Assembly: GCF_013520865.1 (NCBI RefSeq)
Contig: NZ_JACDXJ010000001.1
Coordinates: forward strand, 2,967,001 to 3,031,000
Length of the DNA stretch: 64,000 nucleotides
Origin: Microvirga mediterraneensis
GTDB lineage: Bacteria; Pseudomonadota; Alphaproteobacteria; Rhizobiales; Beijerinckiaceae
Direction: 5' to 3'
Part shown: positions 8,114 through 17,255 of the stretch, one piece after another
Layout of the letters: every line of letters begins with the position of its first letter
Numbering within the stretch: the first letter of the stretch is position 1
The notes under the pieces: generated by a model
Databases searched by the model: none
The model's input: only the letters and a program-made list of their open reading frames with translations
Told to the model about the DNA's origin: nothing
Program-made: the position numbers and the translations under genes

Positions 8114-9892
8114 TTAGATGACGAAGAAGTGCTGAGAGGTCAGTGAGAGGCCTTTCTTAAGAATGGCAATCTCAACGGCCAATTTCGAGCCCGAACCATC
8201 GGCATCATAGGACAATACGCCGGTCTTCTTGTTGTAGATCAGATAATTGCTCTTGTTCTTGGAATGATCGCCGACGCTGAAAAACTTGGCAGTGAGTTTG
8301 CCGGGCTGAGCAAGAGTACCTTTGCCGAGCTTCGTGAAATACTTGTTGTCGAGCCAGATCGAATCGTCATTAACGTTGAAGTCGGTAATCTTGTCGAAGT
8401 TCACTTTCCGATCCGTTGCGGCTGTGCCCGGCTTCGAATCGAACACGAAGATGTCTCGACCGAGCCCTCCTGTGAGGGTGTCGTTGGAGAGACCGCCGAA
8501 GATGATCTCATCTGCCACAGTTCCTTTCAGGATATCCTTTTTGGCCGAACCCCTGATCGTCATCCGGTCCGCGATCGGCTGATCGGGGCCGGAGGTGCCA
8601 TCCTCCGCCACGTCGGTAAGAGTAATGACGAAGGATTTTTCAATAGTCAGACCGCCTCTGTCCGTCGCCTTGACCCTAATCGTATGAGAATGCGCCTGTT
8701 CGTAATCGAGCTTGCCCGCATCCTTGACGAACAGCGTGCCATCCCAGCCTAGCGAAAAGCGTCCGCCTGCATCGTCCAAAAGCGAGAAGTTCATGCGATC
8801 GCCCTCGTTGGGATCGGATGCAGTAATCTTGCCCATTTGAGTTCCCGAGCGAGTATTCTCAGCGACTGTCGCCTGAGAAAGAGTCAGATCTGTCGGCGCG
8901 TTGTTCTGATAAGCGAGGGTGAATTTCGACTTCGCGGACCGATTGCCCGAATCGATCACTTCGACGCTCACTTCATTGCTCCCGAAGGGCATTGCTGACC
9001 CGTTGTATTTGAACGTGACGGCACGGATAAGCTCTTGGACGAGCGCTGGTGTTGCGCTCGCATTGAAGGAGAATCGAAACTCGCTTGCCCAAGTGATGCG
9101 TGTCACCGTTCCGATTTCGATGCTGTTGACGAAGACTTTCTCGTTGAAATTTGTTGGCACAAGATCGACGTTTCCAGCCGTATCGATATCGAGCATTGCA
9201 TTCGCATCGAAAAAATTATCCAATTCGATGTTCATACTACTTAAAGTATGGTCTTCAGTGATCACCGCATTCTGACCGATATCGACATGGTAGGTTTGTC
9301 CAGCCTGGATCGTCGTTATGTCGCCGCCAATACCGGAAAGCTGCGGTGCCGTATCGGTGCTCGTCACCCCACTGGCATCGGTGATGTTGTCGATGCCCTT
9401 GTTGTGAAGAGTCTGCCTCTCGGCTGCCGTAAGGGTGACGCCCTCCAGGATGAGATGCATTCCCGGCGCATGGCGGCCATATATTTTTTCGGCAAGCGCC
9501 TTGCTGTTGACCGTCACCGTGGCCGAGGAAGTCACAGGACTAATTTGAATTGGTCCTATAATTGCTTTGTCACGGAGATCGATAGTTGTGCCTCTGATCT
9601 GGAGAAAATCGATATAGCCGTCGCCGCCACTGTCGTAGGTGGATATTGAGGCCAGTTGCGAGCTGGACAAGGTAATATAATCTGTCGACGTCGAGCCGCG
9701 GATGGTTTCGAATCCACTCAGAAGTGTTGCGCTTGTAAAATCAAATGACAGTGCGGTGCCTGAGGAAGTGTTCCCGGTCAGTTGAAGGGTATCGTTCCCT
9801 AACTTTCCGTCGAAACTGCCGCCGGCTACTTGATTCTCCGCGATAAGGTAGATGTCGTCCCCATCGGTCGGGGTAGTTGTCTGTATCGCCAT
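8114..9892 (-). CDS. RTX-type calcium-binding protein with a cadherin-like domain, probable type I secretion substrate
   Basis: 592 residues, no Sec signal. Residues about 330-425 are cadherin-like: APTDLTLSQATVAENTRSGT, then DPNEGD, LDYEQ and VKATDRGG. Near residues 455-475 lies a degenerate hemolysin-type block (IIFGGLSNDTLTGGLGRD) followed by DIFVFDS and FDKITDFNVNDDSIWLD, the layout seen at the C-terminus of RTX proteins. The tail ends in hydrophobic SQHFFVI, fitting an uncleaved type I signal. ABC, membrane-fusion and TolC-like partners are not in the window. The start is the ATG at 9892 with GAGG 7 bases upstream; an upstream in-frame ATG at 9937 is less likely. Base composition is visibly lower in GC than the flanking genes (21 of 60 at 9181-9240), suggesting transfer or relaxed selection. 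Adhesin-like function is inferred. Confidence 0.82.
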   Translation of the reverse strand: MAIQTTTPTDGDDIYLIAENQVAGGSFDGKLGNDTLQLTGNTSSGTALSFDFTSATLLSGFETIRGSTSTDYITLSSSQLASISTYDSGGDGYIDFLQIRGTTIDLRDKAIIGPIQISPVTSSATVTVNSKALAEKIYGRHAPGMHLILEGVTLTAAERQTLHNKGIDNITDASGVTSTDTAPQLSGIGGDITTIQAGQTYHVDIGQNAVITEDHTLSSMNIELDNFFDANAMLDIDTAGNVDLVPTNFNEKVFVNSIEIGTVTRITWASEFRFSFNASATPALVQELIRAVTFKYNGSAMPFGSNEVSVEVIDSGNRSAKSKFTLAYQNNAPTDLTLSQATVAENTRSGTQMGKITASDPNEGDRMNFSLLDDAGGRFSLGWDGTLFVKDAGKLDYEQAHSHTIRVKATDRGGLTIEKSFVITLTDVAEDGTSGPDQPIADRMTIRGSAKKDILKGTVADEIIFGGLSNDTLTGGLGRDIFVFDSKPGTAATDRKVNFDKITDFNVNDDSIWLDNKYFTKLGKGTLAQPGKLTAKFFSVGDHSKNKSNYLIYNKKTGVLSYDADGSGSKLAVEIAILKKGLSLTSQHFFVI

Positions 9893-9936
9893 GGTGAAAC
9901 CTCGAATTTGCGCGGCATAGTTGTCTCTTAACAACA

Positions 9937-9964
9937 TATTTACACGTTATTATATATCGAGCAA
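9937..9964 (-). promoter_or_regulatory. Candidate promoter of the RTX gene
   Basis: On the minus strand, TTGCTC (-35, 9964-9959) and TAAATA (-10, 9942-9937) are separated by 16 bases in an AT-rich patch. Transcription would begin about 35-40 bases before the start at 9892. The match to consensus is partial, and the AT-rich context raises the chance of a false hit. Confidence 0.3.
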
Positions 9965-10140
9965 TCATAATAGCTGCGCTCTGCGTGCCATAAATTCCCA
10001 CCATTTGAGGATGGCACCGTTGTTCACACTGAAGCATTCGACCAGCGGCAAAGGGCGGCTTGGCGCTTTGGTGCTAGGCGTGATAAAGGCCCCGCAGGTC
10101 GGTAGAGGCTCCCCCGGGGGCGGCAGAAGGTTTGGATCCC

Positions 10141-11445
10141 ATGAGCGCGAGTGAAGCGGCACACAGCCATCTCTCCAACAGCTTTTTCTCGGCCAGCCTG
10201 GCCGACAGCGATCCTGAGATCGCCCGCGCCATCGGGCTCGAACTCGGCCGCCAGCGCGAGGAGATCGAGCTGATCGCCTCCGAGAACATCGTCTCCCGCG
10301 CCGTCCTGGAGGCCCAGGGCTCGGTGATGACGAATAAGTATGCGGAAGGCTATCCGGGTCGCCGTTACTATGGCGGCTGCCAGTTCGTCGACATGGCCGA
10401 GGAGCTCGCCATCGAGCGGGCCAAGCGCCTGTTCGACTGCAAGTTCGCTAACGTCCAGGCCAATTCCGGCTCGCAGGCCAATCAGGCCGTGTTCATGGCC
10501 CTGATGAAGCCCGGCGACACCTTCATGGGCCTCGATCTCGCCTGTGGCGGCCACCTGACCCACGGCTCCCCGGTCAACATGTCCGGCAAGTGGTTCAACG
10601 TGGTGAGCTACAAGGTGCGCGAGAGCGACCAGATCATCGATATGGATGAGGTGGCGGAACTGGCCCGCACCCACAAGCCGAAGGTGATCGTCGCCGGCGG
10701 CTCGGCCTATTCCCGCTTCTGGGACTTCGCCCGCTTCCGCGAGATCGCCGATGAGGTCGGGGCCTTCTTCATGGTCGACATCGCCCATTTCGCCGGTCTC
10801 GTGGCCGGCGGCGCGCATCCGTCGCCGTTCCCGCACGCCCACGTGGTCACCACCACGACTCACAAGACCCTGCGCGGTCCGCGCGGCGGCATGATCCTCA
10901 CCAACGAGGAGGACATCGCCAAGAAAGTCAATTCCGCGATCTTCCCCGGCCTCCAGGGCGGCCCGCTCATGCATGTGATCGCCGCGAAAGCCGTCGCCTT
11001 CGGCGAGGCCCTGCGTCCCGAGTTCAAGCTCTATGCCCGCTCGGTCGTCGAGAACGCCAAGGTCCTGGCCGACACCATGCTGGCGAACGGCTATGCCATC
11101 GTGGCCGGCGGCACGGACAACCACCTGATGCTGGTGGACCTGCGCCCGAAGAAGCTCACCGGCAAGGCGGCGGAAGCGGCCCTCGGCCGCGCCCACATCA
11201 CCTGCAACAAGAACGGCGTGCCCTTCGATCCCGAGAAGCCGATGGTCACCTCCGGCATCCGTCTCGGCACCCCCGCCGCCACCTCGCGCGGCTTCGGCGT
11301 GGCCGAGTTCAAGCGCGTGGGCGAGCTGATCGTCGAGACCCTCGACGGTCTTGCGAAGCACGGCGACGAGGCGAATGCCTCGGTCGAGGAATCGGTCAAG
11401 CAGCGCGTTCATGAACTGACCCGCCGCTTCCCAATCTACGCCTGA
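10141..11445 (+). CDS. glyA: Serine hydroxymethyltransferase
   Basis: 434 residues. PLP enzyme interconverting serine and glycine and supplying 5,10-methylenetetrahydrofolate. The signature [14 protein letters not shown] contains the PLP lysine K242. [15 protein letters not shown] and the YPGRRYYGG block are typical of the N-terminal half. The ATG at 10141 is chosen because AGAAGG sits 10 bases upstream; a TTG at 10132 is too close to that site. It heads a run of closely spaced genes (nrdR, ribD, ribE, then ribH and nusB). Confidence 0.97.
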   Translation: MSASEAAHSHLSNSFFSASLADSDPEIARAIGLELGRQREEIELIASENIVSRAVLEAQGSVMTNKYAEGYPGRRYYGGCQFVDMAEELAIERAKRLFDCKFANVQANSGSQANQAVFMALMKPGDTFMGLDLACGGHLTHGSPVNMSGKWFNVVSYKVRESDQIIDMDEVAELARTHKPKVIVAGGSAYSRFWDFARFREIADEVGAFFMVDIAHFAGLVAGGAHPSPFPHAHVVTTTTHKTLRGPRGGMILTNEEDIAKKVNSAIFPGLQGGPLMHVIAAKAVAFGEALRPEFKLYARSVVENAKVLADTMLANGYAIVAGGTDNHLMLVDLRPKKLTGKAAEAALGRAHITCNKNGVPFDPEKPMVTSGIRLGTPAATSRGFGVAEFKRVGELIVETLDGLAKHGDEANASVEESVKQRVHELTRRFPIYA

Positions 11446-11460
11446 GGTTTAGGCTGATCC

Positions 11461-11964
11461 ATGCGTTGCCCCTATTGCGGGAGCCTGGATACCCAGGTGA
11501 AGGATTCCCGCCCCACGGACGATTCCTCGTCCATTCGCCGTCGCCGCATCTGCCCGGATTGCGGCGGCCGATTCACAACCTTCGAGCGCGTGCAGCTGCG
11601 TGAGCTGACCGTGCTGAAGCGCTCGGGACGGCGGGTGCCTTTCGACCGGGACAAGCTCCAGCAATCGGTGGAGGTCGCGCTCCGCAAGCGTCCCGTGGAC
11701 CCGGAACGGGTCGAGCGGATGATCAACGGCATCGTCCGCCAGCTCGAGAGCATGGGCGACGGCGAGGTGCCGAGCGAAACCGTGGGCGAACTCGTCATGG
11801 AAGGCCTGAAGGGCCTCGACGACGTGGCCTATGTGCGCTTCGCCTCCGTTTACAAGAACTTCCGCGAAGCCAAGGACTTCGAGGAAATTCTTGGCAAACT
11901 GGCTGAGAGCGAGGACGATCTTCCGCCGCCGCCGAAGAAGAAGCGCGCTCCGAGCGAGCCATGA
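11461..11964 (+). CDS. nrdR: Transcriptional repressor NrdR
   Basis: 167 residues. Represses ribonucleotide reductase genes in response to ATP/dATP. The N-terminal zinc ribbon has CPYC at residues 3-6 and CPDC at about 31-34. An ATP-cone domain follows ([16 protein letters not shown] to about residue 140). The tail is Pro/Lys-rich. It lies 15 bases after glyA, and its stop overlaps the ribD start as ATGA. The glyA-nrdR-rib order is common in alphaproteobacteria. No nrd genes are in the window. Confidence 0.96.
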   Translation: MRCPYCGSLDTQVKDSRPTDDSSSIRRRRICPDCGGRFTTFERVQLRELTVLKRSGRRVPFDRDKLQQSVEVALRKRPVDPERVERMINGIVRQLESMGDGEVPSETVGELVMEGLKGLDDVAYVRFASVYKNFREAKDFEEILGKLAESEDDLPPPPKKKRAPSEP

Positions 11965-13100
11965 ACGCATCGGGGGCGGCAGGGCGGCCATTCGACCGGG
12001 GCAGCCGGGATGAGCGCCTCATGCGCTTGGCGATCGCTCTCGGCGAGCGCCATCTCGGCCTGACATGGCCGAACCCGTCGGTCGGCTGCGTCATCGTGGA
12101 CGAAAGCGGCGACTTTCCGGTCATCGTCGCCCAGGGCGCCACCCAGCCGGGCGGTCGTCCCCATGCGGAGCGCATGGCCCTGGCCGCCGCGGGCGAGCGC
12201 GCCCGGGGTGCCACCCTGTACGTGTCCCTCGAACCCTGCTCGCATCACGGCAAGACCTCGCCCTGTGCCGATGCCGTGGTCGAAGCGGGTGTTGCCCGGG
12301 TAGTGTCGGCTCTTGAGGATCCCGATTCCCGCGTGGCCGGGCTCGGCCATGCCCGGTTGCGGGAGGCCGGGATCGAGGTGGTTGCCGGCTGCCTCGCGAG
12401 GGAAGCCCGCCGCGCCCATCTTGGCCATATCACACGCGTCACCCGGGGGCGGCCCGCCGTCACGGTGAAGCTCGCGCGCAGCACGGAGGGCCTCGCCGGT
12501 TCGCGTCACGGTCCGCGCCTGCTGCTCACGGGCGAGATCGCCAACGGGAAGGTCCACCTGATGCGCGCCCACGCGGATGCGATCGTGACCGGGGTTGGAA
12601 CGGTTCTCGCGGACGATCCGCTGCTGAACGTGCGCCTGCCGGGGCTCGAGAGCCGCTCTCCTGTCCGCATCGTGGTCGATACGCATCTGCGCACGCCGCT
12701 ATCGGCGCGCGTGGTCGCCGGAGCGCGGGAGATCCCGACCTGGATCATGACCAGCGTCGCGGCTCCGGTCGAGGCGGAGTGGGCCCTGGCCGCCCAGGGC
12801 GTGGAGGTCCTGCGGGTTTCATCGGATGTAAGCGGCCGCGTCTCCTTGCCCGAAGCCCTGCAGCTTCTCGGCACCCGCGGCCTCACGCGGATATTCTGCG
12901 AAGGCGGCCCCGAACTGGCGGATGCGCTGGCCGGAGCCGACCTCGTCGACGAACTGGTCCTGATCACCGGTCGTTCGGCCAGGGGGCAGGGCGATGTGCC
13001 GGCTCTCGGCCTCTCGCTGCAGGACCGGATGGATTTTCTCGTTTGCCGGGCCGAGGAGCAGATCGGCCCCGATCTTTTCATGTTCTGGGAGAGACCCTGA
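11961..13100 (+). CDS. ribD: Bifunctional diaminohydroxyphosphoribosylaminopyrimidine deaminase / 5-amino-6-(5-phosphoribosylamino)uracil reductase
   Basis: 379 residues. Carries out the second and third steps of riboflavin synthesis. The N-terminal deaminase has the zinc site HAERMAL with [11 protein letters not shown]. The C-terminal half (from about residue 165, VKLARSTEG) is the NADPH-dependent reductase, including [15 protein letters not shown] and [12 protein letters not shown]. It overlaps nrdR by four bases and ribE by one (TGATG), so these genes are translationally coupled. Confidence 0.95.
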   Translation: MNASGAAGRPFDRGSRDERLMRLAIALGERHLGLTWPNPSVGCVIVDESGDFPVIVAQGATQPGGRPHAERMALAAAGERARGATLYVSLEPCSHHGKTSPCADAVVEAGVARVVSALEDPDSRVAGLGHARLREAGIEVVAGCLAREARRAHLGHITRVTRGRPAVTVKLARSTEGLAGSRHGPRLLLTGEIANGKVHLMRAHADAIVTGVGTVLADDPLLNVRLPGLESRSPVRIVVDTHLRTPLSARVVAGAREIPTWIMTSVAAPVEAEWALAAQGVEVLRVSSDVSGRVSLPEALQLLGTRGLTRIFCEGGPELADALAGADLVDELVLITGRSARGQGDVPALGLSLQDRMDFLVCRAEEQIGPDLFMFWERP

Positions 13101-13735
13101 TGTTCACGGGTATCGTCACCGATGTCGGTGAGATTGCAGCTGCCGAGGGCGCTCAGGGGACCCTGAAGCGCCTGCGTATCCATTCGTCCTACGATCCGGC
13201 CACCATTGCGCTCGGCGCCTCCATCGCCTGCGGCGGTCCCTGCCTGACCGTTGTTGCGGTCGGAGCCCGCGAGGGCGGTTGCTGGTTCGACGTGGATGCG
13301 GCCGCCGAAACCCTGGACCGCACAACCGTGGGCGACTGGCGGGCTGGCACCAGAATTAACCTGGAACGGTCCCTGAAGATCGGCGACGAGCTCGGCGGCC
13401 ATATCGTGACCGGGCATGTGGACGGGGTCGCCACCATCGTGGCCAAGGAATCGATCACCGCGGGCGACGATCCGTGGGGGCCGACCGCCCGCTTTACCAT
13501 CAAGGCGCCGCACGCGCTGGCGCCCTTCATTGCCGAGAAGGGCTCCGTCTGCCTCGACGGAACGTCGCTCACGGTCAATTCCGTCAACGACGACATGTTC
13601 TCCGTGCTCATCATCCCCCATACCCTCACGGTCACCACCTGGGGCGACCGGCAGGTGGGCGACAAGCTCAATCTCGAAGTCGATCTCATGGCCCGCTATG
13701 CCGCGCGGCTTGCGGATGCGCGCCGGGCGGAGTAG
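13100..13735 (+). CDS. ribE: Riboflavin synthase, alpha subunit
   Basis: 211 residues. Dismutates two 6,7-dimethyl-8-ribityllumazine molecules into riboflavin. It shows the internal duplication of lumazine-binding barrels: MFTGIV at residue 1 and GHIVTGHVDG at about residue 97, with SVCLDGTSLTVN in the second barrel. Length is usual for the family. The start overlaps the ribD stop. Called ribC in some species. Confidence 0.95.
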   Translation: MFTGIVTDVGEIAAAEGAQGTLKRLRIHSSYDPATIALGASIACGGPCLTVVAVGAREGGCWFDVDAAAETLDRTTVGDWRAGTRINLERSLKIGDELGGHIVTGHVDGVATIVAKESITAGDDPWGPTARFTIKAPHALAPFIAEKGSVCLDGTSLTVNSVNDDMFSVLIIPHTLTVTTWGDRQVGDKLNLEVDLMARYAARLADARRAE

Positions 13736-13758
13736 GGACGTTTAACTTTCCTCGACAT

Positions 13759-13871
13759 AGCCCTCATCCTGAGGAGCCGCTGCAAGCGGTGTCTCGAAGG
13801 ACGAGGGCGCCTCCGGTGCTCTCTGGACTCTCCTTCGAGACGCAGCTCCGCTGCTCCTCAGGACGAGGGCT
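13759..13871. repeat. Long imperfect palindromic repeat between ribE and ribH
   Basis: AGCCCTCATCCTGAGGAGC at 13759 and its inverted counterpart ending at 13871 (GCTCCTCAGGACGAGGGCT) form arms of about 45 bases. The GTCTCGAAGGA blocks are also inverted. The spacer is GCGCCTCCGGTGC-like. The shape is a typical GC-rich interspersed palindrome of Rhizobiales. It fills most of the 168-base gap that separates ribH from the coupled nrdR-ribD-ribE genes. Confidence 0.75.
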
Positions 13872-13903
13872 GAGATGCTATTGGAACTCTGAACGGATTT
13901 CTC

Positions 13904-14392
13904 ATGGTCGCGCCTTCCGATAAGCCGAAAAGTCCCCGTCCGCCGGTTCCCGGCGCCCGCATCCTGGTCGTCGAGGCCCGGTTCTACGACGATATCGCCG
14001 ACGAGCTCCTGCGCGGCGCCAGGGGCGCCGTCGAAGAGGCGCAGGCCACCATGGACGTGCTGACCCTCGACGGCGCGCTCGAGATCCCCGCCACCATCGC
14101 CATCGCGCTCGACGCGGCCGATAAGGCCGGGAAGCCCTACGATGCCGTCGTGGCCCTCGGCTGCGTCATCCGCGGCGAGACCGGGCATTACGACATCGTC
14201 GCCGGCGAGAGCGCCCGCGCCCTCATGGACCTGTCCGTCGCCCGCAGGATCCCGCTCGCCAACGGCATTCTCACCGTGGAGAATGACCAGCAGGCCTGGA
14301 CCCGCGCGAGCGTGAATGAATTGAATAAGGGCGGCGGAGCGGTGGATGCGGCTCTGGCCGTGCTGCGCATCAAACAGAAACTGGAGGCCTGA
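13904..14392 (+). CDS. ribH: 6,7-dimethyl-8-ribityllumazine synthase
   Basis: 162 residues. Makes the lumazine substrate of riboflavin synthase from 5-amino-6-ribitylaminouracil and 3,4-dihydroxy-2-butanone 4-phosphate. [12 protein letters not shown] carries the catalytic histidine, and the GALEIPATI segment lines the substrate pocket. The N-terminal Pro/Lys-rich stretch of about 18 residues precedes the core fold. The gap to nusB is two bases, a very common alphaproteobacterial pairing. I saw no FMN-riboswitch-like sequence upstream. Confidence 0.95.
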   Translation: MVAPSDKPKSPRPPVPGARILVVEARFYDDIADELLRGARGAVEEAQATMDVLTLDGALEIPATIAIALDAADKAGKPYDAVVALGCVIRGETGHYDIVAGESARALMDLSVARRIPLANGILTVENDQQAWTRASVNELNKGGGAVDAALAVLRIKQKLEA

Positions 14393-14394
14393 TC

Positions 14395-14877
14395 ATGACG
14401 AAGCCAGCAGAGCGCTCGGCCGCTCGCCTCGCTGCCGTCCAGGCCCTGTATCAGATGGACGTGTCGGGCAAGACCGTGCTCGATGCGCTCGCCGAGTTCG
14501 AGGCCTTCTGGATCGGCCGCGAGGTCGAGGGCATCGAGTTCCAGCCGTCCGACAACACCTTCTTCCGCGACATTCTCTCGGGCGTGGTCAAGAACCAGCG
14601 CGAGATCGACGTGAAGATCGACAGCGCGCTCGCCACCGACTGGCCGCTGAAGCGCATCGAGGCCGTGCTGCGCGCCATCCTGCGCGCGGGCGGCTATGAG
14701 CTCATGTTCCGCAAGGACGTGCCGGCCCGCGTCGTCATCACGGAATATGTCGACGTGACCCACGGCTTCTACGGCGAGGACGAGCCCGGCCTCGTCAACG
14801 CGGTCCTCGACAAGCTCGCCCGCGAGGTCCGTCCGGGCGAGCTCGAAAAGAAGGCGGCCGGCCAGGGCAAACGGTAG
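14395..14877 (+). CDS. nusB: Transcription antitermination protein NusB
   Basis: 160 residues. All-helical RNA-binding factor that joins NusE (S10) on boxA in rRNA operons. The RSAARLAAVQALYQMD N-terminus and the VVITEYVDVTHGF C-terminal helix are diagnostic. Starts two bases after ribH and ends 28 bases before thiL. Confidence 0.95.
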   Translation: MTKPAERSAARLAAVQALYQMDVSGKTVLDALAEFEAFWIGREVEGIEFQPSDNTFFRDILSGVVKNQREIDVKIDSALATDWPLKRIEAVLRAILRAGGYELMFRKDVPARVVITEYVDVTHGFYGEDEPGLVNAVLDKLAREVRPGELEKKAAGQGKR

Positions 14878-14905
14878 GAATCATGCGGGCGAGGGCGGTC
14901 GGCCG

Positions 14906-15895
14906 ATGAGTTCGAGAGAACGCCCCGGCGAGGACGGTCTCATCGCCCGCTACTTCGCGCCCATCGCCGGAGAGGGCGGCCTGGGCCTCACGGACGATGC
15001 GGCCCGCATCACTCCGGAGCCGGGGCATGATATCGTCCTCACCGTGGACGCCCTGGTCGAGCGCGTCCATTTCATGCCCGAGGATGCTCCCGGGTCCATC
15101 GCCCGCAAGGCATTAGCCGTCAACGTCTCCGACCTTGCCGCCAAGGGCGCCGATCCGGCCGGTTTCCTGCTCAGCCTCGCCCTGCCCGAGAATTGGACCG
15201 AAGACTGGCTCGCCGCCTTCGCGGCCGGCCTCGGCGAGGCGGCGCGGGATTTCGCCTGTCCGCTCCTCGGCGGCGATACCGTGAAGACCGCCGGACCCCT
15301 GACCCTGTCGGTCACGGCCCTCGGCGAGGTTCCGACGGGCCGCATGGTCCGGCGAACGTCAGCCCAAGTCGGCGACCTGATCTGCGTCACCGGCACCATC
15401 GGCGACGCGGCCCTGGGCCTGAGGCTTCGGTCCGAGCCGGCCTGGGCCGAAACCCTGTCCCCGGACGAGCGGGCCCACCTCGCCGACCGCTATCTGCATC
15501 CGCGACCGCGTCATCGTCTCGCCGCCGCCCTGCGCGACCATGCCGGCGCCGCCATGGACGTGTCGGACGGCCTTGCAGGCGATCTCGCCAAGATGATGCG
15601 GGCCAGCGGGACGAGCGCCCTCATCGATGCCGATCAGGTGCCGCTCTCGGGCGCTGCCGCGAAGGCGATCCAGGGTTCGCCGGAACTGCGCGACCTCGCC
15701 CTGACCGGCGGGGACGACTACGAAATTCTCTGCACTGTCCCGGAAATGAATCTCGACAGGTTCCGGAAAGAGGCCGATAGGGTCGGGATCACCCTCTCCG
15801 TGATCGGCCGAGTCGTCTCAGGACATGACCTGTCCGTCTTTCGGATGAACGGTCGCGAAAGACGCTACGATGTCGGCTCCTACCAGCATTTCTGA
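14906..15895 (+). CDS. thiL: Thiamine-monophosphate kinase
   Basis: 329 residues. Phosphorylates thiamine monophosphate to the active diphosphate cofactor. PurM-like fold: DDAARI near the N-terminus, LTVDALVERVHF, NVSDLAAKGADP, LLGGDTV, MDVSDGLAGDL and TGGDDYE line the ATP/Mg site. It follows nusB closely, and the MFS gene start overlaps its last 26 bases. No TPP-riboswitch-like element was seen. Confidence 0.95.
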   Translation: MSSRERPGEDGLIARYFAPIAGEGGLGLTDDAARITPEPGHDIVLTVDALVERVHFMPEDAPGSIARKALAVNVSDLAAKGADPAGFLLSLALPENWTEDWLAAFAAGLGEAARDFACPLLGGDTVKTAGPLTLSVTALGEVPTGRMVRRTSAQVGDLICVTGTIGDAALGLRLRSEPAWAETLSPDERAHLADRYLHPRPRHRLAAALRDHAGAAMDVSDGLAGDLAKMMRASGTSALIDADQVPLSGAAAKAIQGSPELRDLALTGGDDYEILCTVPEMNLDRFRKEADRVGITLSVIGRVVSGHDLSVFRMNGRERRYDVGSYQHF

Positions 15896-17099
15896 TACCT
15901 CCTTCCACATGGCTGCCAGTGACGCCATCGCCAAGCGCAATGCCGTCGTTCTCGCCGTCGCGATGGCGCTCGGCGGCTCCAGCCCGGCCATCGTCGTGTC
16001 CCTCGGCGGCTTGGTCGGGCAGTCGCTCGCCTCGAACAAGGAACTGGCAACCCTTCCCGTCAGCCTGCTCAATCTGGGCCTCGCCATCGGCACCATCCCG
16101 GCCGCCATGCTGATGCGCAGGGCCGGGCGGCGCCTCGGCTACATGGTCGGCGCCGGCATCGGCCTCGCCGGCGGCTGCCTCGCCGCCTTTGGGATCGCGG
16201 CGTTCAGCTTCCCCCTGTTCTGCCTCGGGACCCTGATCATCGGGAGCTACGGCTCCTTCAACCAGAGCTACCGGTTCGCCGCGACCGACGCGGCCTCCGA
16301 GGCTTTCAAGCCGAAGGCGATTTCCTGGGTGATGACAGGAGGCCTCGTGGCTGGCGTGATCGGGCCGCAAACCGTGATCTGGACAAGGGATGCGGTCGAA
16401 GCGGCCCCCTTCGCGGGAGCCTTCCTGGGGCAGGCGACACTGGCGATGCTCTCGATGATCGCCGTATCCTTCCTGCGTCCCGCCCCCTTGAGCATCGCGG
16501 CCGCGAAAACGGGCGGACGTCCGCTGGCCGAGATCGTGCGTCAGCCCCGTTTCATCGTGGCCGCCGCGAGCGGTCTCGTCTCCTACAGTCTCATGACCTT
16601 CATGATGACGGCGGCGCCCCTGGCGATGATCGGCTGCGGCCACCCGGTCGGCGCTGCGGCGCTCGGGATCCAATGGCACATCCTGGCCATGTTCGGGCCG
16701 AGCTTCTTCACCGGCCGGCTGATCGCGCGGTTCGGCAAGGGACCGGTGACGGCTGCAGGCCTCGTGCTGATCGCGCTAGCGGCCATGGTCGGCCTGTCCG
16801 GCATCGGCATCGCCCATTTCTGGGCGGCTCTGATCCTGCTCGGGCTCGGCTGGAATCTCGGCTTCATCGGAGCCACGGCCCTGGTCACCGACTGCTACCG
16901 CCCCGAGGAGCGCGCCAAGGTCCAGGCGGCCAACGACCTCCTCATCTTCGGCTCGGTCGCCATAGCGTCCTTCTCGTCGGGCAAGCTCCTGAGCGCCGGC
17001 GGCTGGGAGAGCGTGAACTGGCTGGTCTTCCCACCGGTCGTCGTCGCTCTACTTCTGCTAGCTTGGCAGCAGAAGGCTAAGCTCATCGCACCCGCTTAA
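15870..17099 (+). CDS. Major facilitator superfamily transporter
   Basis: 409 residues with about 12 hydrophobic helices in two halves. The motif-A-like cytoplasmic loop after helix 2 reads MRRAGRRLGYM. Substrate is not predictable from sequence. Its start lies inside thiL (26-base overlap), so it is probably co-transcribed with it; a thiamine-related substrate is only a guess. An in-frame ATG at 15909 is an alternative start without a clear ribosome site. Confidence 0.85.
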   Translation: MSAPTSISDTSFHMAASDAIAKRNAVVLAVAMALGGSSPAIVVSLGGLVGQSLASNKELATLPVSLLNLGLAIGTIPAAMLMRRAGRRLGYMVGAGIGLAGGCLAAFGIAAFSFPLFCLGTLIIGSYGSFNQSYRFAATDAASEAFKPKAISWVMTGGLVAGVIGPQTVIWTRDAVEAAPFAGAFLGQATLAMLSMIAVSFLRPAPLSIAAAKTGGRPLAEIVRQPRFIVAAASGLVSYSLMTFMMTAAPLAMIGCGHPVGAAALGIQWHILAMFGPSFFTGRLIARFGKGPVTAAGLVLIALAAMVGLSGIGIAHFWAALILLGLGWNLGFIGATALVTDCYRPEERAKVQAANDLLIFGSVAIASFSSGKLLSAGGWESVNWLVFPPVVVALLLLAWQQKAKLIAPA

Positions 17100-17255
17100 A
17101 GTATTAAGGCCTTCCTGTGGGTTGAGCCGGTAGGATTGTTGCGTACTGCCTAGTTTTTTGCCACCAAATATAAAGTTCGCTGGGGGTAGGGGCCATTCGA
17201 GGCCGAGAAACGGGCCTTGAGGAGCGGCTTTCTGCTTTCCCATAACAAGGATGGC

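Noticed and set aside
13736..13903. FMN riboswitch before ribH
   Set aside because: The gap is almost entirely the long palindrome; none of the conserved FMN-element blocks could be identified.
14878..14905. TPP riboswitch before thiL
   Set aside because: Only 28 bases separate nusB and thiL, too short for the element.
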